Below are positions 9,643 to 18,385 of a stretch of DNA of 62,802 nt, one piece after another. The translations under genes were made by a program, and so were the position numbers. How positions within the stretch are numbered: position 1 is the first letter of the stretch; every line of letters begins with the position of its first letter. This stretch comes from Amphibacillus jilinensis Y1. GTDB lineage: Bacteria > Bacillota > Bacilli > Bacillales > Amphibacillaceae. A model generated the notes under the pieces. It searched no databases. It was not told the DNA's origin and was given only the letters and a program-made list of their open reading frames with translations. The stretch spans positions 386,409-449,210 of the forward strand of contig NZ_JH976434.1 in assembly GCF_000306965.1 (NCBI RefSeq), in the 5' to 3' direction.

Positions 9643-12180
9643 TTACCGACAGATCAACAATTGCTGAATAATATCTGCCTGTAATTCCATTCCCTTTACT
9701 TTCACACATGTTAGTGCTTGTTTTGTCTCTTCTTTATTCATTATATCTAATTTCACCGCTGGATAACGTGATAAATAATTCGGATCAAAACGAACCCCTT
9801 CACTTCCTTCAAAAACGGCTGCGTAAAAGATATTTGATTCAACCATATCTTGAAAAAAGTGACTTCCATATGATAATTCCGGTTCAAAACCTTTTTCGGG
9901 TGAAGCGACCTCGCAAATGACATCAACATGTTGAATCTCACTAAAATGAACAGGCACACCTAAGGAAGGAGTAGATGTCCCCCAACGTCCCGGTCCAATC
10001 AACATAATGGTTTTGTCTTTAAAATAACGTGTTAATTGACCAATTTGTCTTGCAACAGCATATTTATTTTGCTCCGTCAAATCAAGGTAGCGCTCGACAT
10101 CAACATGGATAATATAATCAAGTGGTAAACGAATGTTACCACCCATAAAGTGTCCCGTTGTTTCAATCAAGCAATCTTCGTCAGCTAATCGCTGTTTGAT
10201 CGGAACGTTTTTTCCTAAGCCTCTCGTTTGCAAAGGACGACACTGAACAAGATTGATCTTAAAAGCATCTTCTGATGTGAAATTCCCAGTGAATTCAATG
10301 TCAACGGGATATGCATAGACATCTGATAATCGTTTAAGCATAGCTTTCATTAATTGCGGAAAAGCTGTCTTTTTCAATAAGCGCTTAAAATCTAAAATAT
10401 GAGGATCAGGTTGATCTTGGTAACCTAATTCTCGTAGACGCATACCCGCTAAATGATCTATCGTTGCAAATAAACGACGATCTACATTTAATACTTGACT
10501 CAATACATGATCTGCTTGAACACTTGTTAGTTGTCCGTCACGAAGACTTAAAAGGTCAACCGCTTGCTGTGAAAACTTCTTCTCATCTTCTTTGTGCACG
10601 AGTGGTTTTCGCGTTGGCCTATCAAGTGTGACTATTCTAGCATAATCGTCTACGGTTCGATCAACCGCACGTGTACCTAAGCCAAATACAAGTCTTAACA
10701 TACCCGCTTGCATATCCACGTCCTTATCCCACACATATAAATTAGATGAATTACCGACACCAGCAAGATGCGGAAAGAAATAATCCTTATATTGATCACC
10801 TGATACACGTTGAACCAATATTGCCATTTGTTCATCTTTCATAGCAAGTCCACGATTGAGCCGATATTCTAATGCCTCCGGATTCATCGTACTTGCATAC
10901 ACTTGGCGAATCGCATCCTCAAATGCTTGATAACGCTGCTCTGGGGTACCTTGATTTATACAAAACACACTTTCATATTTACCTGCAAACGCATTGCCAA
11001 AGTTATCTTCTAGTAATGAGCTTGATCGAACAATAATAGGTGACTGTCCGAAATAAGCGAGCATTTGCGTGAACTGTTCTTTAATATGATTAGGAAACAC
11101 CCCACTTTGTAACTTTTTCCGGAGCTTTTCTGCATAAGGATAATAGCCTGCTTCTGTCTTCTGATAAACACGATCTTTCCACCAGCCATTTTGTACAATA
11201 TAAGTGTAAAAGATATCGGAACCTATATAAAACGAATCATGTGCTTCTAGATATGAAGAGAATCGATCTTCTGGGTCTGTGACTAATATCTTTCTTGCTA
11301 ACAGCATGCCAACGCTCTTACCACCGATAAATCCCGTGCCAATTTCCCGTTGGGCAATGCGGAGAATGTCAGCTAAAGTAAAATAACGGTCACACAATTC
11401 AAACATACGTGATTGTTCACCAATCAATAAGGACATTAATTTACGCTTCATTTTATCTTTTTCACTATCTTTTATCGTTAAATCGGACGCTGCCTTTTGA
11501 AATAAAGCATCCCAATAATCTGGACGTTCTTCAATTCGATTAATATGACCAAATAGCGCAGCAGCTTCCGAACTTGACGTGATGCTTTTCACTTGATCCC
11601 CCTTAATTAAATGCGGAAAAAACATCGTTGGTGAGTAGCGCTCCCAAACTTTTATTGGATGAATATAATGGTGTTGATCAACTGAATAAAGATCAAGCAA
11701 CACTTGTGTCGTCTCCCGTATACGTGCAATCGTAGAGTACGTGTGAACATTACGAGTTAAAGCAAAATAAGCAACAGTATCTAATTCATACAGATAAGGA
11801 CAACATACTTTAAAAAAATTCCCAATCATTAAATCAGAGCACCATTGCTCTAATAAGTCCGTTAAACAGTCAAAGACATAGAAAACTTCAGGACCTTCTT
11901 CTTCAATTAAACGATGAACTTCAGTAGCAAAATATTCAAAACCTTGTGAAGCATCAACATGATAAACTGGAACAAATCCGTCTTCTAATAAGGGCTCATG
12001 TTGACCAAATCGCACATAGACGAGACGTCGTTGATCTGATAAGGCTTGATCGACATAAGATCGAACAACGCGTTGATAACTATCGATATGATCAACTTGC
12101 CAGACCACGTTATCCCCTAACCGAAGTCCATCAATCGTATGGTCAAACCCCGTAATACCAGTCGACACCTTTTGAACCAT
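9643..12180 (-). CDS. PEP-synthase-like ATP-binding protein with RecA/KaiC-like N-domain
   Basis: This 845-residue cytoplasmic protein has three parts. Residues 1-200 look like a RecA/KaiC-type domain: TGITGFDHTIDGLRLGD, and a Walker-B-like EVFYVFDCLTDLL at 98-110. The expected Walker A (GxxxxGKT) is missing. Residues 286-651 are a PEP-synthase/PPDK nucleotide-binding domain: GGKSVGM 286-292, VRSSSLLEDNFGNAFAG 384-400, VQCRPLQ 645-651. The rest (656-845) holds LIGPGRWGTSTPSLGVPV and GSHFFQ. The swivelling phosphohistidine domain (TSHAA-type motif) and the PEP barrel are absent, so it cannot be an ordinary PEP synthase. The ribosome site AAGGAGG fixes the start. Its substrate and role are unknown. 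Confidence 0.8.
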   Translation of the reverse strand: MVQKVSTGITGFDHTIDGLRLGDNVVWQVDHIDSYQRVVRSYVDQALSDQRRLVYVRFGQHEPLLEDGFVPVYHVDASQGFEYFATEVHRLIEEEGPEVFYVFDCLTDLLEQWCSDLMIGNFFKVCCPYLYELDTVAYFALTRNVHTYSTIARIRETTQVLLDLYSVDQHHYIHPIKVWERYSPTMFFPHLIKGDQVKSITSSSEAAALFGHINRIEERPDYWDALFQKAASDLTIKDSEKDKMKRKLMSLLIGEQSRMFELCDRYFTLADILRIAQREIGTGFIGGKSVGMLLARKILVTDPEDRFSSYLEAHDSFYIGSDIFYTYIVQNGWWKDRVYQKTEAGYYPYAEKLRKKLQSGVFPNHIKEQFTQMLAYFGQSPIIVRSSSLLEDNFGNAFAGKYESVFCINQGTPEQRYQAFEDAIRQVYASTMNPEALEYRLNRGLAMKDEQMAILVQRVSGDQYKDYFFPHLAGVGNSSNLYVWDKDVDMQAGMLRLVFGLGTRAVDRTVDDYARIVTLDRPTRKPLVHKEDEKKFSQQAVDLLSLRDGQLTSVQADHVLSQVLNVDRRLFATIDHLAGMRLRELGYQDQPDPHILDFKRLLKKTAFPQLMKAMLKRLSDVYAYPVDIEFTGNFTSEDAFKINLVQCRPLQTRGLGKNVPIKQRLADEDCLIETTGHFMGGNIRLPLDYIIHVDVERYLDLTEQNKYAVARQIGQLTRYFKDKTIMLIGPGRWGTSTPSLGVPVHFSEIQHVDVICEVASPEKGFEPELSYGSHFFQDMVESNIFYAAVFEGSEGVRFDPNYLSRYPAVKLDIMNKEETKQALTCVKVKGMELQADIIQQLLICR

Positions 12181-12353
12181 AACATACGCCTCCTTGTTTA
12201 TCTTATCTCTTCTTTAACTATACCTTTTTATATTCCACCTTTTCTATATTAAATACAGATTGTTATCATATAACATTGTGATGTGAAATTAACGCGATGA
12301 TGAAGTTGAATACAGTGAATTTTCACTAATTTGTAAAACAAACCGCTATTTTC

Positions 12354-12412
12354 GGTTGTTTGTCAAATATGGTAGGGCGACATTCACGCCCGACCTCTTT
12401 GTTAAAAAGCTC
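12354..12412 (+). repeat. Repeat family B, left-end fragment
   Basis: GGTTGTTTGTCAAATATGG at 12354 is followed by an inverted pair (GGGCG...CGCCC) and CTTTGTTAAAAAGCTCT, matching the left 60 bases of the family B copies at 22-250 and 46622-46830. Bases 12181-12353 hold AT-rich sequence in which I see no gene; they presumably carry the promoter of the 845-residue protein gene. Confidence 0.6.
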
Positions 12413-12464
12413 TAGCAAAAATAGAAGGGACCCAAACGTCTCGTCCATTCCTTCTGCTCATAAC

Positions 12465-12501
12465 AAAAACGACTTCCATTTTGATTAATGAAAGTCGTTT
12501 T
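12465..12501 (-). terminator. Displaced terminator of phosphoglucomutase
   Basis: On the minus strand AAAACGACTTTCAT...ATGGAAGTCGTTTTT is a hairpin ending in T residues. Before the IS arrived, this stood four bases after the stop codon of the phosphoglucomutase gene; it is now 1.58 kb away, beyond the element. The join is deduced from the 8-bp target duplication. Confidence 0.8.
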
Positions 12502-12509
12502 GAATTAAT

Positions 12510-14084
12510 GGTTCTTTGTCAAATGACGTTGGTCAGAATTTTTGTCGACAATTTTATAGTTGAATTTCACAAACATTTAAGTAGGGTTATACTGCTTGAA
12601 TGTTTGTTTGGTTTGGCACCATTTTTGTTGATTTTGATTCAACTGATCTTAACTTGAAATGAAGTAAGATGCGGTATTTATAGTTTCTGAAATTGCGATA
12701 ACCATAGGCCACACGATTAAGCACTTTAATCTTATTGTTGATCCCCTCGATGCGTCCGTTGTTAAACGGGTACGTAAAGCTATTTTTAATGTAAGGCAGG
12801 TGTTGGCGTAAGGTTTTCATACTTGTCTTCATATAGCTAGAGACTGGGCCTTTATGCTGGTGGTTTAAGAGCGTCCGCAGTGCCTCCTGATCTGCTTGCT
12901 CAAACGCACACAAGATACGCTGATACAAGTCGTAATTCTCTTTTAATTCAGAGGAGAAACGAAGTAGTTCTTCTACTACATTGGTTTCCAACCGTTGCCC
13001 AAATAAATGAAAATACTTATATTCTGTATTCGATAAATCCGATTGACGCTTTAATAACAGACGCCAGTAACGCTTTAAGCGACGGTATTTCTTAAGATCT
13101 TCTCCGTTAGAAGTATGGAAGCTATTCATCACACGAATACGCGTCTTATTCATGGAACGATTGATTAATTGCGTGAGGTGAAAACGATCAATAACGATCT
13201 CCGCTTGAGGAAACATCGCTTTGATGACATTCACGTATCCCGCATTCATATCAATGGTGATGGTTTCCACATTTTTGCGGTCAGCTAAGCTATAATTCGC
13301 GATGAAGTGATCCTTAATCTTTCGAGCGTCTCGGTATTCAAGGATATCAAGAATATCGCCCGTTTCCGCGTTAATGTATTCAAAGGCCATCAATCCTTTG
13401 GCGTATTTAAATTCATCAAACGAAAGATGTTTAGGTAATAAGCAATGATGAAAGCTATACCCTTTCGCTTCTTCCGTAATGAGCCGTTGAACCGTTGTCG
13501 CAGACACGGCCGTATCTTTTGCGATATCCTGTAAAGACTGCGCTTCTGTCGCCTTGATTAAAACACATGCCTTCGTATATTTCGAAAGATAACAATGTTT
13601 TTCTACAAGAGAGGTAGTTGCGGTAAACGTACCCTCGCACGCCTTACACTTAAAGCGTTGCTTTCTCAAATTCAGGTAGGTTTTCTTCACCCCATCAATC
13701 GGAAGGGTAATACGTGAGCATTGTGTGCCATTTTTATAGATCGTGTAATCTTCATTCTTAACGCCACAACTTATGCAAGCTTCTGGTGTATACGTTAACT
13801 TTCCTTCTACATAGCGACACGGTTTTCCCTTTAATTCCCCATCATAGAGGCATCCTTCCTCAAAAGTTATATTTCGGTCTTGAATATCGAGTAACATTCT
13901 AATATCATTAGAGTATGACAAGTGCGTTCCCTCCTGGATTGGTTTTCGTCGACTTTAATTCTACAGGGAAACGCACTTGTTTTCTATCTATATACATAGA
14001 AAAGACGCTAGTGAATTTCGATCTCCTTTTCACATAATTATGAAAGGGAGATTTCTGTTCACCAACGTCAAATATTATACAACC
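12510..14084 (-). mobile_element. Complete ISL3-family insertion sequence
   Basis: The element is 1575 bp. Its ends are imperfect 24-bp inverted repeats (17 of 24 match): left GGTTCTTTGTCA..., right (read inward) GGTTGTATAATA...; both contain TGACGTTGGT. It is flanked on both sides by GAATTAAT (12502-12509 and 14085-14092), an 8-bp target duplication as expected for ISL3. The one gene is an intact transposase. A palindromic segment near the right end (ATCTCCTTTTCA...TGAAAGGGAGAT, 14020-14053) could block read-in transcription. Confidence 0.95.
12587..13921 (-). CDS. ISL3-family transposase
   Basis: This 444-residue DDE transposase has an N-terminal zinc-binding segment (CISCG about residue 50, CKAC about 95). 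It has helix-turn-helix sequence around residues 125-150 and an ISL3-type catalytic core: HLSFDEFKYAKG, TIDMNAGYV, VIDRFHL, and the C-terminal NNGRIEGINNKIKVLNRVAYG with the last acidic residue. It is full length with no frameshift, so the element may be active. The gene starts about 160 bases inside the right end. The predicted junction promoter is described under findings. Confidence 0.95.
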   Translation of the reverse strand: MSYSNDIRMLLDIQDRNITFEEGCLYDGELKGKPCRYVEGKLTYTPEACISCGVKNEDYTIYKNGTQCSRITLPIDGVKKTYLNLRKQRFKCKACEGTFTATTSLVEKHCYLSKYTKACVLIKATEAQSLQDIAKDTAVSATTVQRLITEEAKGYSFHHCLLPKHLSFDEFKYAKGLMAFEYINAETGDILDILEYRDARKIKDHFIANYSLADRKNVETITIDMNAGYVNVIKAMFPQAEIVIDRFHLTQLINRSMNKTRIRVMNSFHTSNGEDLKKYRRLKRYWRLLLKRQSDLSNTEYKYFHLFGQRLETNVVEELLRFSSELKENYDLYQRILCAFEQADQEALRTLLNHQHKGPVSSYMKTSMKTLRQHLPYIKNSFTYPFNNGRIEGINNKIKVLNRVAYGYRNFRNYKYRILLHFKLRSVESKSTKMVPNQTNIQAV

Positions 14085-14087
14085 GAA

Positions 14088-15827
14088 TTAATTTAAGAAA
14101 TCATCGACACGAGCCATGACCTCTGTTTCAATTTGATTTAACTTAGCTTTTGTTTCAGCTTCTGCTTCTCCATTAACAGCAAAGTAAAATTTAATTTTCG
14201 GTTCAGTACCCGAAGGTCGTACACAAAACCATGAACCATCTGCTAAGAAATATTTTAAAACATTCGACTTTGGCAAAGTAATAGGTTCAGTCGTTTGGTT
14301 TAATACATCCATGCGCACACTATTTTGATAATCTTCAATCGTGACGATAGCTTGATTAGCAATTGATTCAGGTGGTGTTTGACGAAAACCAACTAACAAG
14401 GCGTCAATTTGTTCAGCACCATCTTTACCTTTTAATGTTAATGATTGTAACCCTTCATAATAGTATCCATATCTCTTAAAGACATCCTGTAAGCCTTGGT
14501 AAAGTGTTTTGCCTTGCTTTTTATAGTAAGCGGCCACTTCAGCTGCTAACATGCTAGCTTGTACAGCATCTTTATCTCGAACAAAGTCTCCGACTAAGTA
14601 GCCATAACTTTCTTCATAACCAAATAAGAAGCTATGTTCTCCATTTTTTTCGTACTGCTTAATCTTTTCACCAATAAATTTAAAACCTGTCAGTGTATCA
14701 ATCGTTTCTAAGCCATGTGCCTTTGCGATATCACGTCCTATCTCACTAGTTACAATCGTTTTAAGTACGGTTGCATTAGCTTTAAGCGTTCCTTGGGCTT
14801 TTTTCGCTACAATTAAATAGTCAAGCATTAAAGCACCAACTTGATTTCCAGTTAACACAACATAGCGTCCTTCATTATCTTTTGTGGCAATCCCAACACG
14901 GTCAGCATCAGGGTCTGTTCCAATCAACAGGTCTGCTCCCGATTTTTCGCCCTGTGCAATGGCAAGAGTAAAAGCTTCATGTTCTTCCGGATTTGGCGAT
15001 TTTACCGTACCAAATGTTGGATCGGGTTGCTCCTGTTCCGGTACCACCTCAACATGTTGAAAACCCATAGATTGAAGTGCGTGTCGAACCGGAATGTTCC
15101 CTGTACCATGAAGCGGTGTGTATATAATTTTAAGTTGATCAGCAACGGCTTCTATAACAGTGGGTTGCTGAACAATCGTTTGTAAATGTGTTTGGTATGC
15201 CTGATCAACATCAGCACCAATCATTTCAATGAGTCCCTTTGCCTTTAAAGTTTGTTCTTGTTCAACTTGAATGGTCAACTCATTTTCTACTGCATTCACT
15301 TTCGCGATAATATCTGCTGCCATATCAAGACCAACTTGTCCACCATCATCATTGTATACTTTAAAACCATTATATTCTGGCGGATTATGGCTTGCTGTTA
15401 CCATAATGCCACTAAACGCTTTAAGGTGTCGAACCGCAAACGATAGTTCCGGGGTTGAACGTAATGATTCAAATACATAGGCCTTGATACCATGTGTCGC
15501 TAATGTTCTAGCGGCTTCCATCGCAAATAATGGTGATTTGAAGCGACAGTCATAAGCAATAGCTACGCCACTATCCTTAGCTTGCTCACCTTTTTCTAGA
15601 ATATATTGTGCCAAGCCACAGGCGGCCTTGCGAATCGTATAAATATTCATTCGATTTGATCCTGGTCCGAGTTCACCACGCATGCCACCCGTTCCAAATG
15701 TCAAATTTTTATAAAAACAATCTTCTAATTTTTTCTGATCAGATGCTAGCTCCTCTAACTGCTGTCGTAACTCTCCATCTAAATCTGTGAATTGAATCCA
15801 TTGTTCATATGTATGTTGCCAACGCAT
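14088..15827 (-). CDS. pgcA: Phosphoglucomutase/phosphomannomutase
   Basis: This 579-residue enzyme interconverts glucose-1-phosphate and glucose-6-phosphate, feeding cell-wall and glycolipid precursor synthesis. Key motifs are the catalytic serine in [13 protein letters not shown], the metal-binding [10 protein letters not shown], the sugar loop [12 protein letters not shown], and the phosphate-binding RPSGTEPK near the end. The size fits B. subtilis PgcA. An upstream in-frame ATG at 15854 overlaps the ribosome site GCGGAGGCG, so the ATG at 15827 is preferred. The last codons are intact, but the stop codon lies inside the target duplication of the neighbouring IS, which has carried the gene's own terminator away. 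Confidence 0.93.
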   Translation of the reverse strand: MRWQHTYEQWIQFTDLDGELRQQLEELASDQKKLEDCFYKNLTFGTGGMRGELGPGSNRMNIYTIRKAACGLAQYILEKGEQAKDSGVAIAYDCRFKSPLFAMEAARTLATHGIKAYVFESLRSTPELSFAVRHLKAFSGIMVTASHNPPEYNGFKVYNDDGGQVGLDMAADIIAKVNAVENELTIQVEQEQTLKAKGLIEMIGADVDQAYQTHLQTIVQQPTVIEAVADQLKIIYTPLHGTGNIPVRHALQSMGFQHVEVVPEQEQPDPTFGTVKSPNPEEHEAFTLAIAQGEKSGADLLIGTDPDADRVGIATKDNEGRYVVLTGNQVGALMLDYLIVAKKAQGTLKANATVLKTIVTSEIGRDIAKAHGLETIDTLTGFKFIGEKIKQYEKNGEHSFLFGYEESYGYLVGDFVRDKDAVQASMLAAEVAAYYKKQGKTLYQGLQDVFKRYGYYYEGLQSLTLKGKDGAEQIDALLVGFRQTPPESIANQAIVTIEDYQNSVRMDVLNQTTEPITLPKSNVLKYFLADGSWFCVRPSGTEPKIKFYFAVNGEAEAETKAKLNQIETEVMARVDDFLN

Positions 15828-15935
15828 TGAATCGCCTCCGCTTTTAAAATTCATTTTAGGTTGATACCCTTTTCATTATAGCAAAGATCTATCTCTACTT
15901 GGTTAAAAATTTAGAAAAACTTGACTGCTTATAAA

Positions 15936-16035
15936 TGAACCTACAATCAATTGGTACTTTCGTTCTTCCCGGCTGATTATTGGGTGAATGAATCAGAAGA
16001 TTAGCGGGTGTTTTATGGACGATTAGCTGTGAAAA
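15936..16035 (+). repeat. Repeat family A copy
   Basis: Starts AATGAACCTACAATCAATTGG, pairs with CCGGCTGATTATTG, then GAATCAGAAGATTAGCGGGTG and TATGGACGATTAGCTGTGAA. The second hairpin is shortened. Confidence 0.6.
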
Positions 16036-16053
16036 ACATTTTATCTAGCTATC

Positions 16054-16113
16054 AACAAAAACCAACCCGAACTTGATTCAAATGTCTACTGTTAGCATTT
16101 GAATCTGGTTCGG
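16054..16113 (-). terminator. Terminator of the galactan operon
   Basis: On the minus strand CCGAACCAGATTCAAATG pairs with CATTTGAATCAAGTTCGG, followed by GTTGGTTTTTG. It lies 65 bases after the stop of the GH42 gene, the last gene of the operon. Confidence 0.85.
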
Positions 16114-16177
16114 ATTGATCATTTATTGGTTTTTCACTTATGATTAGTGTCTTTTTCTACTACTCAAGGTTGAACCA

Positions 16178-18238
16178 CTAATCTACTTTTGATCGTGTTA
16201 GTACTTTAACCGAATGGCCTTCAAGTAAAATTGCACCTGTGATCGCTTCATCTGTTTTAATGTCCTTGTAAGCATGATCATCTAGGGGCACCACACGCAC
16301 CTGCTCAGAAAAGTTTTGTGCAAATACGAAATCTGTTGTGTCATTCGAACGTAGTTGAACAGTTACGCCGTCTGGTAATTCCTGATCAATCACACGTTTT
16401 AAATCAAGTTGTTTGACTAAAGAACGATAAAAATCACGATTGAAATCAAGTGTATGTCTGGCAGCCATATAGTATGCCTTCCCTGCCCCCAGTTGATTTA
16501 CCGTTAATGCAGGACGCCCCTGATAAAAATCATCTTGATAAGTAGCTAATGAAGTCGCACCCTCCAAATGAATTAAATCACACAGATCCCGCACTTGATA
16601 ACGCCCTGATAAGCCAAGTTGATTCGCCTCACTCATTTGAATAGCATTGGTTTCATGGTCATACAATGCATCAATTTCTTCCGACCAGATCCCTAATGTT
16701 TTGCGAAGTGGCCCTGGGGAACCATTCAGGAAACAAAGATCAGTCTCATTGACAATGCCTGACCAATAAGTCGTTACGAATGTTCCACCAGTCTCAACAA
16801 ACTGTTCAATTCGTTCTCCAACGCCTGCTCTAACCATGTAAAGCATCGGTGCAATAACCAACTTATATGAAGATAACTCCCGATCCATTCCAATCACATC
16901 AATTGGAATACCTTGCTCCCAAAATGATTGATAATGTTCTTGAACGGTACGCTCATAATGAACACCCATATTCCTAGGACCTTGCGCATCATTTATCGCC
17001 CAACGGTTCTCAGTATCAAAAATAATTGCCACTTCTGGCTGTACAGATGCGCCGACAAGACCATCCAATTGGGTTAATATTTCACCTAGTTCAGCAACTT
17101 CTTGAAAAACGCGGGTATGCTCATGACCAGCATGATCAACAACTGCACCGTGAAATTTTTCACTTGAACCGCGACTCTTACGCCATTGAAAATACTGAAC
17201 AGAGTCCGAGCCATGCGCGACTGCTTGTAATGAAGACAATATGTGCATACCTGGCTTTTTCAATTTGCTAATATCCTGCCAATTCGTGAGGCTTGGCGTA
17301 CTTTCCATCAACAAAAATGGTTGTCCACCCTTTAGGGAACGGAACCAATCATGATTCATAGCTGTATAAGCAGCGACATCACGTTGATCTTCAGCATCAT
17401 GCCAAGTGGGATACGAATCCCAAGAGACGACATCTAAATCATCTGCAAATTTATCATAATTTAATCCTTCAAAGAGTTCCATAAAATTAGCAGTGACCGG
17501 TAAATCAGGATTTTTTGCTTTAAGCGGTTTGACTTCATGGCGATAAAAATCCAACGTTTGGTCGGTGACGAAGCGCTTCCAATCAAGGTTTTGACCATGA
17601 ACCATTGTCTCACCATGCGGAGCTGGCGATTCAACTTGAGACCAACTCGTATACGTATGACTCCAAAATGCCGTCCACCACGCATGATTGAGTGCATCCA
17701 ACGTTTGATATTTAGCTTTTACCCAATTGCGAAAAGCTTCCTGACAATAGTCACAATGGCATTCACCACCATATTCGTTTGAGATATGCCAACCTATCAC
17801 TCCTGGATGATCACTATAACGATCTGCTAGTTTCGTATTGATAATCTTCGTTTTCTCTCGATAAATGGGTGATGTAAAGCAATGGTTGTGACGCATACCA
17901 TGTAAATTACGCACACGATTTTTCTCTACTCGTAACACTTCCGAATACTTTTCTGACATCCAGGTTGGACGTGCACCACTAGGCGTTGCTAAAAAGACCG
18001 ATACACCATGATCATAGAGGCGATCGATGACTTGGTCTAACCATTCAAAATTAAAATTCCCCTCTTCCGGCTCTAATTTTGCCCATGAAAAGATGCCAAC
18101 AGACATTACATTACAATTTGCTAATTTCATAAGACGTAAATCTTCTTCAAAAACTTCCGGGTAATCGAGCCATTGCTCTGGATTATAATCTGCACCATGT
18201 AATAATTTTGGTAATTTGTTACTCACTGGTTTAAACAT
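16178..18238 (-). CDS. ganA: GH42 beta-galactosidase
   Basis: This cytoplasmic glycoside hydrolase (686 residues) removes galactose from imported galacto-oligosaccharides. GH42 features are GADYNPEQW near the N-terminus, the acid/base glutamate in HISNEYGGECHC (about residue 150), and the nucleophile in LLMESTPSLTNW (about residue 315). The cysteine-rich GECHCDYC is the GH42 zinc site. No signal peptide is present. Three residues upstream is another ATG (18247); the site AGGATG fits 18238 better. It ends a locus of ABC importer and two galactanases, as B. subtilis ganA does. A stem-loop lies just upstream at 18279-18315. Confidence 0.93.
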   Translation of the reverse strand: MFKPVSNKLPKLLHGADYNPEQWLDYPEVFEEDLRLMKLANCNVMSVGIFSWAKLEPEEGNFNFEWLDQVIDRLYDHGVSVFLATPSGARPTWMSEKYSEVLRVEKNRVRNLHGMRHNHCFTSPIYREKTKIINTKLADRYSDHPGVIGWHISNEYGGECHCDYCQEAFRNWVKAKYQTLDALNHAWWTAFWSHTYTSWSQVESPAPHGETMVHGQNLDWKRFVTDQTLDFYRHEVKPLKAKNPDLPVTANFMELFEGLNYDKFADDLDVVSWDSYPTWHDAEDQRDVAAYTAMNHDWFRSLKGGQPFLLMESTPSLTNWQDISKLKKPGMHILSSLQAVAHGSDSVQYFQWRKSRGSSEKFHGAVVDHAGHEHTRVFQEVAELGEILTQLDGLVGASVQPEVAIIFDTENRWAINDAQGPRNMGVHYERTVQEHYQSFWEQGIPIDVIGMDRELSSYKLVIAPMLYMVRAGVGERIEQFVETGGTFVTTYWSGIVNETDLCFLNGSPGPLRKTLGIWSEEIDALYDHETNAIQMSEANQLGLSGRYQVRDLCDLIHLEGATSLATYQDDFYQGRPALTVNQLGAGKAYYMAARHTLDFNRDFYRSLVKQLDLKRVIDQELPDGVTVQLRSNDTTDFVFAQNFSEQVRVVPLDDHAYKDIKTDEAITGAILLEGHSVKVLTRSKVD

Positions 18239-18278
18239 TTCAATCATCCTAACTTAGAATTCTAGTATTAAAACATGC

Positions 18279-18315
18279 AACAACAGTTAATTAATTAAAT
18301 TAACTAACTGTTGTT
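18279..18315 (-). other. Intercistronic stem-loop between galactanase and GH42 genes
   Basis: AACAACAGTTA and TAACTGTTGTT form a perfect 11-bp stem around 15 bases. No T-run follows directly, so it is more likely a processing or mRNA-stability structure, or a weak attenuator, than a full terminator. Confidence 0.55.
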
Positions 18316-18385
18316 ATTGTACTATACTTCACTATAAAATAAAATTGCTTTCTTCAAAAATTAACCATAGTATGCATAACATTAT

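Noticed and set aside
13860-14060. A second gene at the right end of the IS
   Set aside because: No frame of useful length exists; the stretch is the terminal region with a hairpin.
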